From assembly GCA_000632805.1 (NCBI GenBank), contig CP007444.1, positions 2,232,001 through 2,296,000 on the forward strand: a stretch of 64,000 bases of DNA, in the 5' to 3' direction. Under the pieces are notes generated by a model. It had not been told where the DNA came from and did not search any database. It saw only the letters and a list, made by a program, of their open reading frames with translations. This document shows, piece by piece, positions 59,699 to 64,000 of this stretch (positions are counted from its first letter, which is position 1; every line of letters begins with the position of its first letter). Made by a program: the position numbers and the translations under genes. The stretch is from Dyella jiangningensis (lineage in GTDB: Bacteria; Pseudomonadota; Gammaproteobacteria; Xanthomonadales; Rhodanobacteraceae).

Positions 59699-62600
59699 TT
59701 ACGGAGTCGACGGGTTCGGATTGGGCAGCGCTGGCACGGTTTGGCCAGCGCGGCGGCGCAGCCAGCCATGCACGGCGGCAAACACCACGGGAACGAAAAC
59801 CAGGGTGGCAACCGTGCCGAACAGCAGGCCACCGATGACCGCGCGACCGAGCGGCGCGTTCTGCTCGCCGCCGTCACCCAGGCCCAGCGCCATCGGCAGC
59901 ATGCCGATGAGCATGGCCAGCGCGGTCATCAACACCGGACGGAAGCGCGTGCTGCCGGCGTCGAACGCGGCCTGCAGCGGCGTGGCGCCTTCATCGATGC
60001 GGTCACGCGCAAAGCTCACCACCAGGATGCTGTTGGCGGTGGCGATGCCGATGCACATGATGGCGCCGGTCAAGGCAGGCACGCTGATGGTGGTGCGCGT
60101 GACGAACAACACCCACGCCATGCCCGAGATCGCGCCTGGCAGTCCGCTGATGATCACCAAGGGGTCCAGCCACGACTGGAAGTTCACCACCATCAGCGCG
60201 TACACCAGCAGTACGGCGAAGGCGAGGCCAAGCAGCAAGCCCTGGAAGGAGGACTGCATGGTCTGCACTTCGCCGCGCACGACCAGGCTCGAGCCCGGCG
60301 GCAGATGCGCACGCGCCCGCGCGACCAGCGTGTCCACGTCGGCGGCGACCGCACCCAGGTCGCGACCCTGCACCCCTGCGAACACGTCAATCACCGGCTG
60401 CACGTTGTAATGCGACACCACGGCATCCTGCGAGCCGCGCGAGAGCGTGCTCAGCGACGCGAGAATCGGCACCGTCGCGCCCTTTCCCGCCACGCCTTGC
60501 TGATTGCCGTTGGTCAACGGGATGTTGCCCAGCGACTGCAGCGAATCGATGGTGTACTGCGGCGCTTCCGTGGCCAGCGGATAGCTCACGCCGTTCTTCG
60601 GGTTGAGCCAGAAATTCGGGGACGTCTGCGAGCTTCCCGATAGCGCGATAAGCAGATTCTGGGCGATCGCGCGTTGCTGAAAGCCGGCCTGGATGGCTTT
60701 CGTTCGATCGACGTTGACATTGATCGACGGTGCGTCGTCCGGCTGCTGGATGCGCGGATCGACCAGGCCCTGCACATGCCGGAACGACGCCAGCAACTGT
60801 TCGGCAATCTCCCGGTTGGCGACCTGGTCCTTGCCCACGATCTGCACGTCGATGGGCGACGGCAGGCCGAAGTCCAGCGTCTGGCTGATGATGTCCGCCG
60901 GCAGGAAGGCGAACGTCACGCCGGGGAATTCGCGATTGAGCTGCTCGCGCAGGGCCTCGACATACGTTGCCGTGGCGCCGTGCCCGGGCTTGAGGCTCAC
61001 GAGGATGTCCGCATCGGCCGAACCTACCGGCAACGACGAATCGTAGGTGATGTTGATGCCACTGACAGGCAAGCCGATGTTGTCGAGGATGCTGCCCAGG
61101 GTGGACGGCGGAATCACCGTGCGGATGCGTTGCTCCACGAGGTCGACAAGCCTGGCCGTCTGTTCGATGCGGGTGCCGGTACGCACGCGCATATGCAGGC
61201 GGATTTCGCCGGTGTCGGACGTGGGAAAGAAATCCCTGCCCAGCACCGGAACCAGCAGCAGCGAGGCACCACACACCAGCGCGAAGCCGAGCGCAACGCG
61301 ACGCGGACTGGCGATGGCCGCAGACAAGGCGGTCTGGTAACGACCATGAAACCGTTCGAAGCTTTGTTCGAAACGCTGCTGGAAACGGCGCAGCGCACTC
61401 CATCGACCACCGGTGCCAGCCGCTTGGCGCTCACCACGCAACAGGTACATCGCCAGCGTGGGGATCAGCGTGCGGGAGAGGAAATACGACGCCAGCATGG
61501 CAAACACCACGGCTTCGGCCAGCGGCACGAACAGGTAACGCGCCACACCCGAGAGCAGGAACATCGGCAGGAACACGATGCAGATGGACAACGTCGAGAC
61601 CAGCGTCGGCAACGCGATCTGCGAAGACGCATCGATGATGGCATCCATCAACGGCTTGCCCATGTCGCGATGGTGGCTGATCGCCTCGATGGCCACGGTG
61701 GCGTCGTCCACCAGGATGCCCACCGCCAGGGCCAATCCACCCAAGGTCATGATATTGATGGTCTGCCCTAGCGCGGACAGCGCAATCAGCGAACTGATGA
61801 CCGACAGCGGAATGGTGATCGCGATGATCAGCGTCGAACGCCAGCTGCCGAGAAACAGCAGGATCATCAGCGCCGTAAGCGCAGCGGCGATCACGCCTTC
61901 ACGGATCACTCCGTCCACCGCGGAACTGACGAACACCGACTGGTCGGATACCGGCTTCACCGCCAGCGCCTTCGGCAGGCCGGCGACGATGCGAGGCAGC
62001 ATGGCCTTCACCTCGCCGATGATATCCAGCGTCGAGGCATCGCCGCTCTTCTCCACCTGCAGCAGTGCGGAACGCGTGCCATCGACGCGCACGATATTGG
62101 TCTGCGGGGCGAAGCCATCGCGCACCTGGGCGACGTCGCGCAAGTACACCACGCCGCCCGGCGTCGATTTCACCGGCAGAAGGTTCAGCTCATCCACGCT
62201 GGACGGGCTGCCGTTGAGATTGACGTTGTATTCGAGCGCGCCGATCTTGGCGGTGCCGCCCGGCAGGATCAGGTTCTGCGCGTTCACCGCATTCACCACG
62301 TCCAGCGGCGACAGACCGTGTGCCTGCATGGCCTGTGCATTCAGATCCACCATCACCTGGCGCACCTTGCCTCCAAACGGCAACGGGATGGCCGCTCCCT
62401 GCACGGTGGCCAGCTGCGTACGGATGAAGTTGTTGCCCAGGTCGTACAGCTGCTGCTCGGGCAGCGACTGGCTGGACAGGGCGAGCTGAAGGATCGGCAC
62501 CGTCGACGCGTTATAGGAAATGACCAGCGGCGGCAGCGTTCCGGGCGGCAGCACACGCAGGATCGACTGCGCGTTGGACGACGCTTCGGCAATGGCGCGG

Positions 62601-62908
62601 TTGATGTCCGCACCCGGATGGAAATACACCTTGATCACGGCCACGCCATTGAGCGACTGCGACTCGACGTGCTCGATGTTGTCCACGTCCGAAGTGAGCG
62701 CGCGCTCGTAGGGCGTGGTGATGCGGTTGGCCATGTCATCGGCGGAAAAGCCGTTGTACGACCACACGATGCTAAGCACCGGAATATTGATGTTCGGAAA
62801 GATGTCGGTGGGCGTGCGCAACACCATCAGCGGCCCGATGACGGCCAGCAGCAGGGCCAGCACGATGAAGGTATAGGGGCGCCGCAGCGCCAGACGGACG
62901 ATCCACAT
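59699..62908 (-). CDS. RND multidrug-type efflux permease (HAE family)
   Basis: The 1069-residue protein has the twelve-helix RND layout. In helix 4 the pair Asp401-Asp402 (LAVGILVDDATVAIEAI) is the proton relay of HAE/AcrB-type pumps, and TPTDIFPNINIPVLSIVWSYNGF opens the first periplasmic loop. It exports organic compounds rather than metals by this criterion, although its divergent regulator belongs to the metal/redox CusR group. First gene of the operon permease-adaptor-channel, reading away from the regulator at 63061. Confidence 0.93.
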   Translation of the reverse strand: MWIVRLALRRPYTFIVLALLLAVIGPLMVLRTPTDIFPNINIPVLSIVWSYNGFSADDMANRITTPYERALTSDVDNIEHVESQSLNGVAVIKVYFHPGADINRAIAEASSNAQSILRVLPPGTLPPLVISYNASTVPILQLALSSQSLPEQQLYDLGNNFIRTQLATVQGAAIPLPFGGKVRQVMVDLNAQAMQAHGLSPLDVVNAVNAQNLILPGGTAKIGALEYNVNLNGSPSSVDELNLLPVKSTPGGVVYLRDVAQVRDGFAPQTNIVRVDGTRSALLQVEKSGDASTLDIIGEVKAMLPRIVAGLPKALAVKPVSDQSVFVSSAVDGVIREGVIAAALTALMILLFLGSWRSTLIIAITIPLSVISSLIALSALGQTINIMTLGGLALAVGILVDDATVAIEAISHHRDMGKPLMDAIIDASSQIALPTLVSTLSICIVFLPMFLLSGVARYLFVPLAEAVVFAMLASYFLSRTLIPTLAMYLLRGERQAAGTGGRWSALRRFQQRFEQSFERFHGRYQTALSAAIASPRRVALGFALVCGASLLLVPVLGRDFFPTSDTGEIRLHMRVRTGTRIEQTARLVDLVEQRIRTVIPPSTLGSILDNIGLPVSGINITYDSSLPVGSADADILVSLKPGHGATATYVEALREQLNREFPGVTFAFLPADIISQTLDFGLPSPIDVQIVGKDQVANREIAEQLLASFRHVQGLVDPRIQQPDDAPSINVNVDRTKAIQAGFQQRAIAQNLLIALSGSSQTSPNFWLNPKNGVSYPLATEAPQYTIDSLQSLGNIPLTNGNQQGVAGKGATVPILASLSTLSRGSQDAVVSHYNVQPVIDVFAGVQGRDLGAVAADVDTLVARARAHLPPGSSLVVRGEVQTMQSSFQGLLLGLAFAVLLVYALMVVNFQSWLDPLVIISGLPGAISGMAWVLFVTRTTISVPALTGAIMCIGIATANSILVVSFARDRIDEGATPLQAAFDAGSTRFRPVLMTALAMLIGMLPMALGLGDGGEQNAPLGRAVIGGLLFGTVATLVFVPVVFAAVHGWLRRRAGQTVPALPNPNPSTP

Positions 62909-62990
62909 GACCCACCCTCGGTATCGGCCACCCGGGCCGCGATGTGCCCAAGGCTAGGATCGGGGCGATTGCCCACCCCTGACGGTCACC

Positions 62991-63005
62991 TGACAATTTT
63001 GTAAT
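62991..63005. promoter_or_regulatory. CusR/HprR-like box between the divergent RND operon and its regulator
   Basis: On the plus strand TGACAATTTTGTAAT; on the minus strand ATTACAAAATTGTCA. This fits the palindrome CATTACAA-N2-TTGTAATG bound by CusR/HprR-type regulators and related CopR boxes, with one half slightly changed. It is 83 bp upstream of the permease start and 56 bp upstream of the regulator start, in the correct place to control both. Confidence 0.75.
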
Positions 63006-63060
63006 CGCGGCCGATGCGACTCCCCACGTATGATGGCCACAAGCCAACGCGAGAACGTCC

Positions 63061-63741
63061 ATGCGTCTGCTTGTGATCGAAGACGAAAAGAAGGCCGGCG
63101 AGTACCTCAAGAAGGGGCTCGAGGAATCCGGCTTTACCGTGGATGTCGCGTCCAACGGCATCGACGGCCTGCACCTGGCACTGGAGGACGACTACGACCT
63201 CATCGTGCTGGACGTGATGCTGCCCGGCATCGACGGCTGGGCGGTGCTGACGCGGCTGCGCGCCAAGAAGGACACGCCGGTGCTGCTGCTCACCGCGATG
63301 GACGAGCTGGAAGAACGCGTAAAGGGATTGGAACTGGGTGGCGACGATTACCTGGTGAAACCATTCGCCTTCGTCGAACTGCTGGCCCGTATCCGCACCC
63401 TGCTCCGCCGCGGCCCGCCGCGCGACATCGAGCACATGCATATCGGCGACCTGGAGATCGACGCCGTGCGCCGCCGGGTGCGACGCGGCGGCCAGCGCAT
63501 CGACCTCACGCCACGGGAGTTCGCCCTCCTCCAGTTGCTGGCCCGGCGCCGTGGTGAAGTACTCAGCCGCACCCAGATCGCGTCCTACGTGTGGGACATG
63601 AATTTCGACAGCGATACCAACGTGGTGGAAGTGGCCATCCGCCGGCTGCGCGTCAAAATCGATGACGGCCACGAGGTCAAGTTGATCCACACGGTGCGCG
63701 GGATGGGCTACGTGCTCGACGAGGAACGCGAGGACACCTGA
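63061..63741 (+). CDS. Heavy-metal/redox-type response regulator (CusR/CopR/IrlR family)
   Basis: The 226-residue product has the receiver [20 protein letters not shown], phosphoacceptor Asp51 ([14 protein letters not shown]), Lys in LVKPFAF, and the OmpR winged helix with [22 protein letters not shown] and [11 protein letters not shown]. The opening and the linker are typical of the heavy-metal response regulator group. It should bind the box at 62991-63005. The kinase gene starts on the overlapping TGATG at 63739-63743. Confidence 0.95.
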   Translation: MRLLVIEDEKKAGEYLKKGLEESGFTVDVASNGIDGLHLALEDDYDLIVLDVMLPGIDGWAVLTRLRAKKDTPVLLLTAMDELEERVKGLELGGDDYLVKPFAFVELLARIRTLLRRGPPRDIEHMHIGDLEIDAVRRRVRRGGQRIDLTPREFALLQLLARRRGEVLSRTQIASYVWDMNFDSDTNVVEVAIRRLRVKIDDGHEVKLIHTVRGMGYVLDEEREDT

Positions 63742-64000
63742 TGGCACGCCTGTCGCTCAGCGCCCGGTTGGCCGTCACCTTCGTGGTGATCACGGTGACG
63801 TGCTTCAGCGCCGTGGGCTTCCTGCTGTTCGAAGCGGCGGCCCGGCGCATCCATGAGCAGGACGACACCAACCTCGTGCTGGCGACGCGCCACCTGCGCC
63901 GCTTCGTGGCGGAGCTCGATTCACCCGCCGACGTCGCCGCACATCAGGATCGCCTGATCATCGGCGTGCTGGGCGATACGAACAATGCGCTGCGCATCAT
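63741..64000 (+). CDS. Sensor histidine kinase, N-terminal part (runs past window end)
   Basis: The ATG at 63741 overlaps the TGA of the regulator gene. The 86 visible codons give [20 protein letters not shown] with a membrane helix (about residues 9-32), then a periplasmic stretch (HEQDDTNLVLATRHLRRFVAELD). This is the usual start of heavy-metal sensor kinases (CusS/CopS type). Signal-sensing residues cannot be judged because the rest lies outside the window. Confidence 0.9.
   Translation, partial: MARLSLSARLAVTFVVITVTCFSAVGFLLFEAAARRIHEQDDTNLVLATRHLRRFVAELDSPADVAAHQDRLIIGVLGDTNNALRI

Noticed and set aside
58553-60643. 696-codon open frame on the plus strand
   Set aside because: Antisense to the adaptor and permease of the second RND system; no domain.

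Overview
The window is GC-rich chromosomal DNA from a gammaproteobacterium. The protein sequences, the DUF3240/CzcA and DUF3999/DUF2339 pairs, and the gene order aat-trxB-ftsK-lolA-rarA-serS point to Xanthomonadales, most probably Rhodanobacteraceae (Dyella/Luteibacter/Rhodanobacter type). This is inference from composition and family recognition; no search was run.

Layout. (1) 1-3124 looks like the end of an acquired segment beside a tRNA-Ser(UGA) gene. It holds the 3' end of an HNH endonuclease gene, an AT-richer orphan gene, a small lipoprotein gene, two ~180-bp direct repeats built around the tRNA 3' end and a hairpin, and a tandem duplication of half the tRNA with its flank. (2) 3125-10406 is mostly housekeeping on the minus strand: a small membrane protein, serS, a RibD-fold reductase, an S41 peptidase, a membrane protein, a DsbA-fold isomerase and rarA. 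(3) 10446-27114 lies between rarA and lolA, which are neighbours in E. coli. It holds a DUF3999/DUF2339 pair, a heavy-metal-type RND efflux system (outer membrane protein, DUF3240, permease, adaptor), a cytochrome b561, the two-component system that probably controls them, a large periplasmic-sensor diguanylate cyclase, and a DUF1275 protein. (4) 27122-43405 returns to core genes: lolA, ftsK, ald, trxB, a FemAB-like gene, a serine hydrolase, aat, an isochorismatase/GlxA regulator pair, an XRE regulator facing an alpha/beta hydrolase, an HD-GYP phosphodiesterase, a DUF1905-like protein, a methyltransferase and ispG. (5) 43612-56961 holds an FNR-type oxygen sensor, a GFA protein, an acetyl-CoA hydrolase/transferase, cardiolipin synthase, xseA, an acetolactate synthase-like/aldehyde dehydrogenase operon, and a TraB/GumN, S10 peptidase and DUF5694 group. 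(6) 57059-64000 is a second RND system (outer membrane lipoprotein, adaptor, HAE-type permease) divergent from a CusR/CopR-type two-component system that runs off the end of the window.

The strongest regulatory observations are three. A 19-bp element (AGCTTTG-N5-GCTTAAG on the plus strand) occurs identically spaced upstream of both the cytochrome b561 gene and the first efflux operon. A CusR/HprR-like palindrome lies between the second RND operon and its divergent regulator. Two palindromes 21 bp apart lie upstream of the S41 peptidase gene. No CRISPR array, rRNA or complete insertion sequence was seen.
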